Source: Taklimakanibacter deserti (GTDB lineage: Bacteria; Pseudomonadota; Alphaproteobacteria; Rhizobiales; Aestuariivirgaceae). Taken from it: 64,000 nt of DNA. Location: NCBI GenBank assembly GCA_003574785.1, contig QORU01000001.1, forward strand, positions 248,001 to 312,000, read 5' to 3'. The position numbers and the translations under genes were made by a program. Positions 43,339 through 52,865 of this stretch are shown piece after piece (within the stretch, counting starts at the first letter, position 1; each line of letters opens with the position of its first letter). The notes under the pieces are model-generated. The model saw only the letters and a program-made list of their open reading frames with translations. It ran no database searches and was not told the origin of the DNA.

Positions 43339-43353
43339 GTCAGCACAATCCAG

Positions 43354-43626
43354 ATGGACAGGCATCAAAAGGCCTATGTGTGCTTACACGTCTTTGAGAG
43401 GAAGAGACCTGTCTTGCTGGTCTCTCGCGCAGACGGCGACTGGTGCTTTTTATGCGGTGAAGGCCATGAGAACGTCGCGTCCAATTATCGTGTCGTCGGA
43501 TTGGGGCATGTGATCGATGATGATCCGAGCCTGTTGCCGGTTCTGGATTTGCCTACCGATTGGGAGGCCGAAAGAACGACGCCTCGTTCACCCTGGATTC
43601 GGACCAAAGGCATCCCAGATCAGTAG
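43354..43626 (+). CDS. Conserved hypothetical protein
   Basis: A 90-residue protein, start 16 bp after glpX. It reads MDRHQKAYVCLHVFERKRPV then LLVSRADGDWCFLCGEGHEN and VVGLGHVIDDDPSLLPVLDLPTDWEAER. The central W-C-F-L-C-G with H before N/D suggests a small metal-binding or redox site. It resembles a small protein family seen in proteobacteria with no known role. It is convergent with murI. Confidence 0.7.
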   Translation: MDRHQKAYVCLHVFERKRPVLLVSRADGDWCFLCGEGHENVASNYRVVGLGHVIDDDPSLLPVLDLPTDWEAERTTPRSPWIRTKGIPDQ

Positions 43627-43645
43627 AATGGCCTGAGGCGGATTT

Positions 43646-44464
43646 TCATACCGGCAGATCCAGCACCTCATTGGCGCCGAAGCCCATCGATGCATAGGCC
43701 GCGAGGCTCTCGGAGCCGCGGCCGCGCGCCGAAGTGAGATAGACGGTCCCGCCGGGAACACCCGTGACCGCCACGCCATTGACGGCCGCCGTGCGCAGAA
43801 GTTCGCTGACACGCCGCGCGATGGCCGGTGCCGGATCGATATAGGTCACGGGCCAGGGGGCTACGTCGCGGATCTCTTCGAGCAACAGCGGATAATGGGT
43901 GCAGCCGAGCACGACGACATCGGTCATGCGGCCGTCACGCTTGCGGAAGACCGGCGCGATCTCGTTTCTGAGCTCCTCTTTGTCGACAGGCTGGCCCTTG
44001 AGCTTCGCTTCGGCAATCTCGGCCAAGCGCTTGGCGCCATGCAGGAACACCTTGCAGTGAAAGGCATAGGTGTGAATGAGCGTCTTCGTATATTCGCGAT
44101 TGACGGTGCCGGGCGTCGCCAGGACGCCGATGAGGCCCGATTTCGTCTGCTCGGCGGCGGGCTTGATGGCGGGAACGGTGCCGACGAAAGGAACCCGATA
44201 GGCCTCGCGCAAGGCGGCGAGCGCCAAGGTGCTGGCGGTGTTGCAGGCAATGACGACGAGATCAGGCCGGGTCTGCGCAATGAGCGAGCCTACGACGGCG
44301 ACGATGCGCTTGACGAGGGCGGGCTCATCCCAGGCGCCATAGGGAAAGGCGGCATTGTCGGCCGCGTAGATCAAGGTCGCCTTGGGCTCGGCCGCCCTCA
44401 CCGCCGAGGCGACGGTGAGGCCGCCCATGCCGCTGTCGAAGAGGAGGATGCGCGGGGCGATCAT
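43646..44464 (-). CDS. murI: Glutamate racemase
   Basis: A 272-residue cofactor-free racemase making D-glutamate for peptidoglycan. The two catalytic Cys are in VVIACNTASTLAL and VVLGCTHYPLLLEEI, and the N-terminus ILLFDSGMGGLTVASAVR is standard. The ATG overlaps the stop of trmJ (sequence TCAT on the plus strand), so the genes are co-translated. Confidence 0.96.
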   Translation of the reverse strand: MIAPRILLFDSGMGGLTVASAVRAAEPKATLIYAADNAAFPYGAWDEPALVKRIVAVVGSLIAQTRPDLVVIACNTASTLALAALREAYRVPFVGTVPAIKPAAEQTKSGLIGVLATPGTVNREYTKTLIHTYAFHCKVFLHGAKRLAEIAEAKLKGQPVDKEELRNEIAPVFRKRDGRMTDVVVLGCTHYPLLLEEIRDVAPWPVTYIDPAPAIARRVSELLRTAAVNGVAVTGVPGGTVYLTSARGRGSESLAAYASMGFGANEVLDLPV

Positions 44465-45279
44465 TCGGAGCCCTGGCCTTTCTTCTTGAGATGGGTGCGG
44501 GTGAGGGACGAGACGATGCCGCGCAGCGAGCGCACTTCCTGCTCGGTGAGCGCGGCCCTGGCGAAGAGGTTGCGCATGTTGCGGATCATTCCCGGTTTCT
44601 TCTCAGGCGTCTTGAAGAAGCCCGCTTCGTCCAATTCACTCTCAATATGATGAAAGAATCCATAAAGCTCGTCTTTCGTCGCCGGGCGGGTATCGGGCGT
44701 CATGAGGCCCGGCCCTGAAAGGGCGGGAAGCTCGGGTGTCGCCTGGCCCAGGGTCTCGGCCTCATGCTTGTACCATTCATAGCCGACGAGCAGCACGGCC
44801 TGGGCGATATTGAGGGATGCGAAGGCCGGGTTCACGGGAGCGGTGATGATGATATCTGCGAGCGAAACTTCGTCATTATTGAGACCCCAGCGTTCGCGCC
44901 CGAAGAGCAGCGCCAGCTTCTCAGCCCGGCCGATCCTCTCGCGCATGTCGGTTCCCGCCTGTTCCGGGGTGATCACCTCCTTGACCATGCCCCGGGGCCG
45001 GGCGGTGGTGGCATAGACGCGATGGAAATCCTTGAGGGCCTCATCGAGGGTCGGGTGGATCACGGCCGATTGGATGATCCAGTCGGCGCCCGAGGCCGCT
45101 TTCAGCGCCCGCTCATTGGGCCAGCCGTCCCTCGGATCGACAATATGCAACTCATGCAGGCCGAAATTGGCCATGGCGCGCGCCGCCGTGCCGATATTTT
45201 CACCAAGCTGCGGATTGACCAGGACGACCGCCGGGGCGGGGCCTGAGGGATGGGCTTGCGTCTTGTCGGTGCCGGCCAT
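44461..45279 (-). CDS. trmJ: tRNA/rRNA 2'-O-methyltransferase, TrmJ-like (SPOUT/TrmH family)
   Basis: A 272-residue SPOUT-class methyltransferase. Motif 1 is VVLVNPQLGENIGTAARAMANFG, motif 2 LALLFGRERWGLNNDEVSLADIIITAPVNPAFASLNIAQAVLLVGYEWYK, which form the knotted SAM site. The C-terminal extension with two helices (YGFFHHIESELDEAGFF) matches TrmJ, which methylates residue 32 of tRNAs. Target assignment is by family similarity. It is the first gene of the trmJ-murI pair. Confidence 0.9.
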   Translation of the reverse strand: MAGTDKTQAHPSGPAPAVVLVNPQLGENIGTAARAMANFGLHELHIVDPRDGWPNERALKAASGADWIIQSAVIHPTLDEALKDFHRVYATTARPRGMVKEVITPEQAGTDMRERIGRAEKLALLFGRERWGLNNDEVSLADIIITAPVNPAFASLNIAQAVLLVGYEWYKHEAETLGQATPELPALSGPGLMTPDTRPATKDELYGFFHHIESELDEAGFFKTPEKKPGMIRNMRNLFARAALTEQEVRSLRGIVSSLTRTHLKKKGQGSE

Positions 45280-45391
45280 GGCGTGTCGCTTAACTTATTC
45301 GTGAGCAAGGGAAAATGTCAGGATCGTCACATGCGATCTGTGATTGCGTGATTTGTAAATTGCGTCAATATTGGACCTGTTCGAGGTATGC

Positions 45392-47200
45392 ATGAACGAC
45401 GGTAAGACGCAACAGACTGATTTCCGCCTCGCCGATCCGGCACAGTTCGCCCGCAACATGGCGAAAGTCTTCGAGCAGGCGGCCCAGATCGCCCGCAACC
45501 TCGCCGAGACCGCACCCAATCCGCAACGCGACATGGAAGCCCAGGTCACGCCGATCGAGCAGGTGGTCAAGACGCTGGCCACCGTCGCCCAGTCCTATGC
45601 GCAGGATCCGCAAAAGCTCATGGAAGCCCAGATGCGGCTGTGGTCGAGCTATGGCGAATTGTGGCAGTCGGCCTGGCGCAAGGCGCTGGGCGAGGAGGTG
45701 GCTCCGGTCGCGGCCCCCGAGCGTGGCGATCGGCGCTTCACCGACAAGGACTGGCAGCAGAACACGGTCTTCGATTTCCTCAAGCAGTTCTATCTCCTGT
45801 CGGCGCGCTGGGCGGGCGATCTCGTCGAAGAGGCGCAAGGCCTCGACGACCATACGCGCCACAAGGCCCGCTTCTATGTCGACCAGATCGCCAATGCCGT
45901 CTCGCCGTCCAATTTCGCCTTGACCAATCCGGAAGTGCTGCGCGCCACGCTTGCCAGCAACGGCGCCAATCTCATCGAGGGGCTGAAGAACCTCGAAGAG
46001 GACATCAAGGCCGGCCAAGGCCGCCTGCGCATCAAGCAGACCGACCTTTCGGCCTTCGAGCTCGGCAAGAATGTGGCGACGACGCCGGGCAAGGTCGTCT
46101 TCCAAAACGACACCTTCCAGCTCATCCAATATCAGCCTGCGAGCGAGAAGGTCTTCGAGATCCCGCTCCTCATCGTGCCGCCCTGGATCAACAAGTTCTA
46201 CATTCTCGACCTGAATCCCAAGAAATCCTTCGTGCGCTGGGCGACGGAGCAGGGCTTCACCGTCTTCGTCGTGTCCTGGGTCAATCCGGACGAGAAGCAC
46301 GGCCACAAGACCTTCGCCGATTACATGCGCGACGGCTTCCTCGCAGCACTCGACCAGGTCCAGACGGCGGCCGGCACCCGGAAAGTGAACGTCATCGGCT
46401 ATTGCGTCGGCGGATCGCTGGTCGCGGCGGGCTTGGGGTATCTCGCGACCAAGGGCGATGAGCGGGTCAACGCGGTCACCTTCTTCACCACGCAAGTCGA
46501 CTTCGAGAAGGCCGGGGATCTGCGCGTCTTCGTCGACAAGGAGCAGATCGAGTGGGCCGAAGGGCGCATGAAGGACAAGGGCTATCTCGCCGGCCGCCAT
46601 GTCGCCGATGCGTTCAATCTCTTGCGGTCGAACGACCTGATCTGGTCCTATGTCGTCAACAACTACATGCTGGGCAAAGACCCGATGCCGTTCGACCTGC
46701 TGTTCTGGAACAGCGATTCGACGCGTATGCCGGCAGGCGTGCACAGCCAGTATTTGCGCGAATGCTATCTCAACAACCGCCTGGCGCAGGCGCAGATGAC
46801 CTTGGACGGCGTGCGCATCGATCTGAAGAAGGTGAAGCTGCCGATCTACAATCTGGCGGCGCGCGAGGACCATATCGCGCCCTTGCCGTCGGTCTTCCGG
46901 CTCGATCAGAATTTCGGCGGCGATACGCGGCTCGTGGTGGCGGGCTCAGGCCATATAGCGGGCGTCGTCAATCCGCCCGAGGCGCAGAAATACCAGTATT
47001 GGACGAATGACAAAGGGGCCAAGACGCTGGAGGACTGGCTCAAGGGGGCGACCGAGCACAAGGGCTCCTGGTGGCCCGATTGGCTCGCCTGGATGACGCC
47101 CAAATCCGGCAAGAAGGTCAAGGCCAGGGTTCCGGGTGAGGGCAAGCTCAAGGCGATCGAGGACGCGCCTGGCAGCTATGTGCTTGTGAGGGCTGAGTAA
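45392..47200 (+). CDS. phaC: Class I poly(3-hydroxyalkanoate) synthase
   Basis: A 602-residue synthase that polymerises hydroxyacyl-CoA into storage granules. The lipase-box-like nucleophile is in [15 protein letters not shown] (Cys), with Asp in [15 protein letters not shown] and His in [15 protein letters not shown]. Length and the absence of a separate PhaE subunit fit class I. The ATG at 45,392 has GAGGT upstream; a TTG at 45,371 would add seven residues. phaA and phaB are not in the window. A hairpin follows at 47,258. Confidence 0.96.
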   Translation: MNDGKTQQTDFRLADPAQFARNMAKVFEQAAQIARNLAETAPNPQRDMEAQVTPIEQVVKTLATVAQSYAQDPQKLMEAQMRLWSSYGELWQSAWRKALGEEVAPVAAPERGDRRFTDKDWQQNTVFDFLKQFYLLSARWAGDLVEEAQGLDDHTRHKARFYVDQIANAVSPSNFALTNPEVLRATLASNGANLIEGLKNLEEDIKAGQGRLRIKQTDLSAFELGKNVATTPGKVVFQNDTFQLIQYQPASEKVFEIPLLIVPPWINKFYILDLNPKKSFVRWATEQGFTVFVVSWVNPDEKHGHKTFADYMRDGFLAALDQVQTAAGTRKVNVIGYCVGGSLVAAGLGYLATKGDERVNAVTFFTTQVDFEKAGDLRVFVDKEQIEWAEGRMKDKGYLAGRHVADAFNLLRSNDLIWSYVVNNYMLGKDPMPFDLLFWNSDSTRMPAGVHSQYLRECYLNNRLAQAQMTLDGVRIDLKKVKLPIYNLAAREDHIAPLPSVFRLDQNFGGDTRLVVAGSGHIAGVVNPPEAQKYQYWTNDKGAKTLEDWLKGATEHKGSWWPDWLAWMTPKSGKKVKARVPGEGKLKAIEDAPGSYVLVRAE

Positions 47201-47220
47201 TCCTTAAGCCGCGCGGCCGA

Positions 47221-47290
47221 TTGACAAGCCCTCGGGCGTGCATTACACGAAGCTCCCAACGCGGGGCCGCATTTGGCTTCCCGCGTTTTT
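47221..47290 (+). promoter_or_regulatory. rpsD promoter with a hairpin at the transcript 5' end
   Basis: A perfect -35 hexamer TTGACA (47,221 to 47,226) is followed 17 bp later by a weak -10-like TACACG (47,244 to 47,249). Just downstream, AACGCGGG (47,258 to 47,265) pairs with CCCGCGTT (47,280 to 47,287), followed by TTT. The hairpin may be the phaC terminator, an attenuator in the rpsD leader, or both. The remaining leader to 47,424 has no recognisable gene. Confidence 0.5.
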
Positions 47291-47424
47291 GCTTGCCTGT
47301 GGACCTGGTTTTCCTTGGCGAAACGAAGGTCCTGTCGGCCGGGCAACCGGCAGAGGAGGGCTCGCTCAATAACCCGGCGGTCGCAAAGGCCGCCACCTAT
47401 TATTTCGAGACTTTGGAGCTACAG

Positions 47425-48042
47425 ATGACGAAACGCGTGCAAGCCAAGCACAAGATCGACCGACGCATGGGGCAGAATATCTGGGGTCGCCCCAAGAGCC
47501 CCATCAACAAGCGTGAATATGGCCCCGGCCAGCACGGCCAGCGCCGCAAGGGCAAGCTCTCCGACTTCGGCATGCAGCTCAGGGCCAAGCAGAAGCTCAA
47601 GGGCTATTATGCCAATATCTCCGAGCGCCAGTTCTACGGCATCTATTCGGAAGCGGCGCGCATGACCGGCGACACCTCGCAGAACCTGATCGGCCTGCTC
47701 GAGCGGCGCCTCGATGCGCTCGTCTACCGCGCCAAATTCGTCCCCACCATGTTCGCCGCCCGCCAGTTCGTGAGCCACGGCCATGTCAAGGTGAATGGCC
47801 GCCGGGTGACCATCCCCAGCATGCGGCTCAAGGCGGGCGATGTCATCGAAGTCCGCCAGAAGTCGAAGGAGCTGCCGGTGCTCCTCGAAGCGACGCAGCT
47901 CGCCGAGCGCGACGTGCCGGATTATGTCGAGACCGACCACAAGTCCATGACCGCGAAGCTGTCGCGCGTGCCAGGCCTGTCGGACGTTCCCTATCCGGTG
48001 CAGATGGAGCCCAATCTGGTCGTCGAATATTATTCGCGCTGA
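47425..48042 (+). CDS. rpsD: 30S ribosomal protein S4
   Basis: A 205-residue primary 16S rRNA-binding protein of the small subunit. It begins [20 protein letters not shown] and has the S4 RNA-binding domain ([52 protein letters not shown]). The N-terminal zinc-binding cysteines of some S4 proteins are absent, as in other alphaproteobacteria. A strong terminator follows. Confidence 0.98.
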   Translation: MTKRVQAKHKIDRRMGQNIWGRPKSPINKREYGPGQHGQRRKGKLSDFGMQLRAKQKLKGYYANISERQFYGIYSEAARMTGDTSQNLIGLLERRLDALVYRAKFVPTMFAARQFVSHGHVKVNGRRVTIPSMRLKAGDVIEVRQKSKELPVLLEATQLAERDVPDYVETDHKSMTAKLSRVPGLSDVPYPVQMEPNLVVEYYSR

Positions 48043-48067
48043 TCGGTTCTCTTGCGGGATTTTCACG

Positions 48068-48098
48068 ACGGCGAGGCTTTGCCTCGCCGTTTTGTTTT
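48068..48098 (+). terminator. Intrinsic terminator of rpsD
   Basis: ACGGCGAGGC (48,068 to 48,077) and GCCTCGCCGT (48,081 to 48,090) form a perfect 10-bp stem with a TTT loop, followed by the T-rich TTTGTTTT. Confidence 0.9.
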
Positions 48099-48108
48099 GC
48101 GCCGGTGG

Positions 48109-48743
48109 TCAGTTCGCAACGAAGCAGTAGAACAGGCCGGCCCCGCCGGTGCCCTTGAAGGCTTCCATGCTGCAGCCGCCGCGCGTCGGGTGCGACATGT
48201 TCCATGACTTCGCCTCGGCGGAATCGTTCAGGCCCATGCGATCGGAGTGGCCGACGATCGCGGCGCCCTCGGCACCGCTCATCGTCCAGTTGCCGCAGGT
48301 CTCGGGCGCCGCCGTGCCGTCCGCCTTGGAGCCGGTCAGTATGTCGTGATGGTTCGGATCGTCGCCGCGTCCGTTGATGACATTGCCCTTCTCGTCGAGG
48401 CGGTCTGCTTGGTCAGATTGTTCTTGTCGCTGTGGAGAGAGGCGACATCGTCGGCGATCTTCTCACCCTTGGCGTTGAACCAGGGACCGGCGCCGATACG
48501 ATCCTTGGCATTCTCGGCATCCGTCGACAAATAGGCTTTCCAGGTCTTGCCCGTCGCGGCGCCGGCTGCGGCCGCGAGGCTCGCGCAATAGGCGTCCGCG
48601 CCGGCCAACCCGCCAAGATCGCCACCCTTGCCGGGGTTGACGCTGGTCACGAAAAAGCTCATCGACGTATCCTGCGCCGCGACAGCTATTGTCGCGCAGA
48701 GCAAAAACGCTCCGGCAAGTCCAGCAATCCTTGTCATGGTCAT
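48109..48743 (-). pseudogene. Frameshifted gene for an exported lectin-like protein
   Basis: The first frame (from 48,743) has a signal peptide (MTRIAGLAGAFLLCATIAVA) and then SFFVTSVNPGKGGDLGGLAGADAYC...NNLTKQTA. Near 48,398 to 48,403 the coding sense continues in another frame as LDEKGNVINGRGDDPNHHDI...CGNWTMSGAEGAAIVGHSDR...GLFYCFVAN, ending at a TGA at 48,109 to 48,111. Joining them with one inserted base gives a coherent protein of about 211 residues, similar to small exported proteins often labelled lectin in Rhizobiales. A single-base deletion therefore truncates it to 135 residues, unless the base is a sequencing error. Confidence 0.78.
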
Positions 48744-48819
48744 CCTCCGGGTTGCGTCCCCGGATCAAACTAGCTTGGCGATGATGCCGGCAAAATCAAA
48801 CCCTTGTGACCCGAGAAAT

Positions 48820-49089
48820 CTAGTGCAATCGCCATTCGCTGCCGACGAAGCGCAGCTCCGCCGGACCGACAATGGACGAATGCGCCACGCGCACCTCGCA
48901 GACGGGGCCATCGAGATTGTGGGTCCAGAAATCGAGAAACTTGATGAGGCGCGGGAATTGCGGGGCGAGATCGTAGTCCTGCCACAGGAAAAGCTGCAGG
49001 ATGTCGCGGTGATCGGGCATGCGGTACATGATCTCCGCCGTCGTCAGACTCCAGCCACGCAACTGACCTTCGAAGGCTTTGTCGCTCAT
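48820..49089 (-). CDS. usg: Usg family protein
   Basis: An 89-residue protein of the small Usg family found in alphaproteobacteria. It reads LRGWSLTTAEIMYRMPDHRD, then LQLFLWQDYDLAPQFPRLIKFLDFW and a conserved VRVAH segment. The function is unknown. The ATG at 49,089 has AGGAGG seven bases upstream, which decides it against 49,095 and 49,149. Confidence 0.88.
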   Translation of the reverse strand: MSDKAFEGQLRGWSLTTAEIMYRMPDHRDILQLFLWQDYDLAPQFPRLIKFLDFWTHNLDGPVCEVRVAHSSIVGPAELRFVGSEWRLH

Positions 49090-49228
49090 CGCCATTCCTC
49101 CTTGAGAGTCGGCGAATCCAAATCTGGTACACCGGACATGTTCGGTCAAGGCGATGAAGATTGATTTAACGCCTATTTTTCAAACGCTTAGCAGCCTATG
49201 CTGAAGAGTGCTGCTAACCGGTGCCACT

Positions 49229-49612
49229 TCATGGTCGCAGTGAAAAGACCTCGGAGACCTTGGCGTCGGCATAGGCAAAGCAGCCGGCGAGCGAGGGATT
49301 GAAGGGCAATTCGGCATAGGTGCCAATGGCGCCCTGGCTTTCGAGGCGGCCCGCCAGCCCCTTGTCCTCGCCCGCCACGACCCACACGAAGCCCAGCCAT
49401 GTGCCACGCAACGGCTTGCCATTGGCGGCGATGATGCGGGCGAACATCTCGTCCTCGCTCATGCCCGGCTCGAACACGGCAAGCAGCGGACCTGGCGCTT
49501 CGAGGGGAAGTGCTGCCTGGCGCATGGTCACCGCCATGACGATGAGCCACACGATGAGGACGAGGCCGCCAAAGGCGGCGGCGAATTTGTGACCTGGCCA
49601 GGTCCCCGTCAT
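49229..49612 (-). CDS. Hypothetical membrane-anchored protein
   Basis: A 127-residue protein with one N-terminal transmembrane helix (FAAAFGGLVLIVWLIVMAVTM, about residues 10 to 30) and a small periplasmic domain (GPLLAVFEPGMSEDEMFARIIAANGKPLRGTWLGFVWVVAGED). I do not recognise the family. The start overlaps the MFS stop by four bases (ATGA), so it is co-translated and may work with that transporter or its pathway. Confidence 0.7.
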   Translation of the reverse strand: MTGTWPGHKFAAAFGGLVLIVWLIVMAVTMRQAALPLEAPGPLLAVFEPGMSEDEMFARIIAANGKPLRGTWLGFVWVVAGEDKGLAGRLESQGAIGTYAELPFNPSLAGCFAYADAKVSEVFSLRP

Positions 49613-50853
49613 GCCGGCGCTGGCTGCACGAAGCTGGTGGAGCGCTGCTCGCGGATCGGGAGATGGATGATGGCCGCGAAGACACCGAGCGCCGCCCCCA
49701 TCCACCAGACCGGATCATAGGAGCCGAACTGGTCATAAAGCCGTCCGCCGAGCCAGACGCCGAAGAAGGAGCCCACCTGATGGCTGAGGAACACGAAGCC
49801 GTAGAGTGTCGCCATGTAGCGCGTGCCGAACAACACGGTGACGAGGCCCATGGTCAGAGGAACCGTTGACAGCCACAGAAGCCCCATCGAGGCGGTGAAG
49901 ATGATCGTCGTCACATCGGTGACGGGCAGGAGGATGAAAGCGACGATGGCGATGGAGCGCAAGAGATAGATGATGCTCAAGGGAATGCGCTTGGAGTGTC
50001 TGCCGCCGATGATGCCCGAATAATAGGAGCCGGCGACATTGAACAGGCCGATGGCGCCCATGGCGAGACCGGCGAAGCCCGCGCTGATGCCATGCTCCTG
50101 CAGATAGGGCGGCAGATGGACGGTGACGAAAGCGAGTTGGAAGCCGCAGACGAAAAAGCCGGCGGTGAGCAGATTGTAGGAGCGGTTGCCGAAAGCGGCC
50201 TTGATCGCCTGGCGCAGGGTCATCTCGGCTTCGCCGGGCGGCAGCGCGCTCTTCGAGGTGTTCTGCGCCATCAAAGGGAAAGCGAAGATGATCATGAGCA
50301 AGGCGCAGGCGGCGAGGATGAGCAGCGCCTGATACCAGCCGAAGGCCGGGATCAGGGCGCCCCCCAGAGGCGCGAAGATGAACTGGCCGAGGGAACCCGC
50401 CGCGGTGGCGATGCCGAAGGCCCAGGACCGCTTTTCCGGCGGTACCAGCCGGCCGAAGGCGGCCATGACAATGCCGAAGGACGAAGCGGCGATGCCGATG
50501 CCGATCAAAATGCCGCCGCTGAAATGCAGCATGGCGGGGCTCGCCGCCCCGGCCATGAGGGCGGTGCCGACGGCATAGAACACCGCACCGCCCATGAGGA
50601 CGCGAGCGCTGCCATAGCGGTCGGCAAGGGCGCCCGAAATCGGGGTAGCGATTCCCCAGAGCAGGTTCTGGATGGCGATGGCGATGCTGTAGGTCTCGCG
50701 CGGCCAGCCATGTGCTTCGGAGATCGGACCGGTGAACAGTCCGAAGCTCGAGCGAATGCCGAAATTGACCATGGCGACGAGGCAGCCGGCGACAATGATG
50801 ACCGACGGCAAAAAGTACCAGGGCTTGGTTCTCGGCAAGGTCTGTTCGCTCAT
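49609..50853 (-). CDS. MFS transporter (oxalate/formate antiporter-like group)
   Basis: A 414-residue inner-membrane transporter with about 12 helices. The region VNFGIRSSFGLFTGPISEAHGWPRETYSIAIAIQNLLWG and GALADRYGSARVLMGGAVFYAVG shows the motif A loop. It belongs to a large MFS_1 group that includes monocarboxylate carriers; the substrate is unknown. The ATG at 50,853 with GAGG upstream is preferred, but the ATG at 50,922 (23 more residues) cannot be excluded. It follows two EamA transporter genes on the same strand. Confidence 0.87.
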   Translation of the reverse strand: MSEQTLPRTKPWYFLPSVIIVAGCLVAMVNFGIRSSFGLFTGPISEAHGWPRETYSIAIAIQNLLWGIATPISGALADRYGSARVLMGGAVFYAVGTALMAGAASPAMLHFSGGILIGIGIAASSFGIVMAAFGRLVPPEKRSWAFGIATAAGSLGQFIFAPLGGALIPAFGWYQALLILAACALLMIIFAFPLMAQNTSKSALPPGEAEMTLRQAIKAAFGNRSYNLLTAGFFVCGFQLAFVTVHLPPYLQEHGISAGFAGLAMGAIGLFNVAGSYYSGIIGGRHSKRIPLSIIYLLRSIAIVAFILLPVTDVTTIIFTASMGLLWLSTVPLTMGLVTVLFGTRYMATLYGFVFLSHQVGSFFGVWLGGRLYDQFGSYDPVWWMGAALGVFAAIIHLPIREQRSTSFVQPAPA

Positions 50854-50947
50854 AGGCGCCTCGAAAGTTGGGCCGCGCAGGATAGGGTGTTGGACCAACT
50901 GGTCAAACTGCTTTCTGTTCATGCCGGACCCGCCTTGGGCGCGTGAT

Positions 50948-51823
50948 CTATCGCGGCCCGAACTGGGCGACGGCAACGCCGAGCACGATGCACAGGCCGC
51001 CCAGCACGGTCAGCCAGGTCACGGTCTCGCCGAGGATGAGCACGCCGGCAAGAACCGCAATCACCGGAATCAAATAGAGAAACGGACCGGTCGTCGTGGC
51101 CGGAAGCTTTGCCGAGGCATAGGTCCAGCCGAGCATGGCGATGAAGGTCGAGCACGAAGCGAGATACAGCACCTCCAGCCATTGCCGCAGGGTCATGGTG
51201 TGCAGCGTGTCGATGGTCTGGGGGGATGCCAAAGCAAGCATCGGCACTGTCGCGATGATCGTGCTCATCGCGGTGATGGGCAGGGGGCCATAGCGCTGGA
51301 AAATCGCCTTGCCCGGCACGGAGTAGAAGGCCCAGGCGAAACAGGCGAGAAGCAGCAGCACCGCGCCCATGAGGTAGGACTGGCCCAGGTCGATGTTGGT
51401 GAGATCGGTCCACAAGAGCAGGACAGTGCCCAATATGGCGAGGATCAGTCCGAGGACGATGGAGAGCGTCAGCCTCTCGCCCAGTATCACCACCGCCAGA
51501 AGGGCGACGAACAAGGGTTGCGTCGCGTAGATGAGCCCGCCAATGCCCGCGGGCACATGGGCGAAGCCATACATCGAGGCCAGGGCATAGCCGAGGAGGC
51601 CGACCAGCGAGACGACGAGCAATCGCGGCCAATCGCGTCTCGCGATGCGCCAGCCGCCGGTCACGGCGAGCACGATGATCCAAACGAGGGAGATCGGGAT
51701 ATAGCGGATGACGAGGGAGTCGGCGGGGCCTATTCCCAAGGACTGCGAGCGCAGGAAGACGGGCGTCATGCCCCAGATCAGCATGGTGAGCAGCAAAGCG
51801 GCGAAGGGCTTCGCTCGATCCAT
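50948..51823 (-). CDS. EamA/DMT family transporter
   Basis: A 291-residue protein with ten predicted helices in two EamA repeats (first: ALLLTMLIWGMTPVFLRSQSL, GLLGYALASMYGFAHVPAGIGGLIYATQPLFVALLA; second: CFAWAFYSVPGKAIFQRYGPL to TWLTVLGGLCIVLGVAVAQFG). Relatives export amino acids or metabolites. It starts four bases after the neighbouring EamA gene ends, so the two are probably co-transcribed. Confidence 0.9.
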   Translation of the reverse strand: MDRAKPFAALLLTMLIWGMTPVFLRSQSLGIGPADSLVIRYIPISLVWIIVLAVTGGWRIARRDWPRLLVVSLVGLLGYALASMYGFAHVPAGIGGLIYATQPLFVALLAVVILGERLTLSIVLGLILAILGTVLLLWTDLTNIDLGQSYLMGAVLLLLACFAWAFYSVPGKAIFQRYGPLPITAMSTIIATVPMLALASPQTIDTLHTMTLRQWLEVLYLASCSTFIAMLGWTYASAKLPATTTGPFLYLIPVIAVLAGVLILGETVTWLTVLGGLCIVLGVAVAQFGPR

Positions 51824-51827
51824 GGCT

Positions 51828-52736
51828 TTAGCTCGTCGTGGCTTTGCGGCAGAGCCAGATGCCGGCGAGGATCGCAGCCCCGCTCGCCAGCATCATCGGG
51901 GTCAATGGCTCGGAGAACAGGATCCAGGCGACGACCGCGGCGACGGCGGTCTGCAGGAGGCCGGTCATCGACGAGAAGGAGGTGGGCAAGTGGGCCAGCG
52001 CGAAGGTCATGAGCCCTTGGCCGCCGGCATGGCTGATGACAGCGAGGCCGAGAAGGATCAGCCAGCCCGCGAGCGAGCCTGACAACAGCGTTGGGCTCAT
52101 GGCTAAGGCAAAGGGCAGGAGGGCGAGCGCCGCCACGAACGTCATGTAGTACATGATGGTCGTCGTCGAGCTGTGGCGGCGCACATTGGCGATGATCAAG
52201 AGGTAGAGGCCGAAGAACAAAGCGGCGAGCAGCGCATAGATGCCGCCAAGCAGCCGGTCGGGCGGCGTCACGACGGCGCCGGTGCGCTGCGCGGCAAGGG
52301 TCGCGACGCCGAGCAGCGCCAGGCCGAGGCCTGCGATGAACAAGGTCTTGATCTTTTCGCCGAAGAGGAAAACCGAAGCGACCGTCACCATGATCGGCAC
52401 GGTGCTGGCAAGAAGCGTCGCCTCGAGCACGGTCGTGTGGGCGATGGCGAGATGCCAGAAAGCGATATCGGCGGCAAAGGCAAGCCCGGCAAGAACGAGG
52501 CGGATGCGATCGCTGCGGCTGAGAGCGGAAACGGGATCGATCCGATCGCCGCTTGCCCAAGCGAAGAGCCAGACGGCGGGGACGGCGAAAGCCAGCCGGT
52601 AGAAGCCGGAAGCGAGCGGAGCAAGGTCCGAGAGCCGGGCAAAGATCGGCGAGAAGCCAACCGCTATGCCCGCACCCAACAGGGCCAGGAAGGCGAGCGA
52701 GGAGGCGTGCGAAGTCGTTGGATGAGTGACCGCCAT
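51828..52736 (-). CDS. EamA/DMT family transporter
   Basis: A 302-residue protein with two EamA repeats and about ten helices (LAFLALLGAGIAVGFSPIFARLS; TTVLEATLLASTVPIMVTVASVFLFGEKIKTLF; FSSMTGLLQTAVAAVVAWILFSEPLTPMML). It may pair with the adjacent EamA protein. The ATG at 52,736 gives the usual length, although no good ribosome-binding site is visible; 52,802 is an alternative. Confidence 0.88.
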   Translation of the reverse strand: MAVTHPTTSHASSLAFLALLGAGIAVGFSPIFARLSDLAPLASGFYRLAFAVPAVWLFAWASGDRIDPVSALSRSDRIRLVLAGLAFAADIAFWHLAIAHTTVLEATLLASTVPIMVTVASVFLFGEKIKTLFIAGLGLALLGVATLAAQRTGAVVTPPDRLLGGIYALLAALFFGLYLLIIANVRRHSSTTTIMYYMTFVAALALLPFALAMSPTLLSGSLAGWLILLGLAVISHAGGQGLMTFALAHLPTSFSSMTGLLQTAVAAVVAWILFSEPLTPMMLASGAAILAGIWLCRKATTS

Positions 52737-52865
52737 GAGGTTGGGAAGTGAGTTGCCCGAAGCACGCCTGAGCGTCAATCGCCAGCCGGGAGGGCCAGCC
52801 ATGCGTGATGCGTGGGGTCGGCCCGTGCTCTAAAGTCCGAGGGCCAAGCTCAGAAAGGAGCGATC

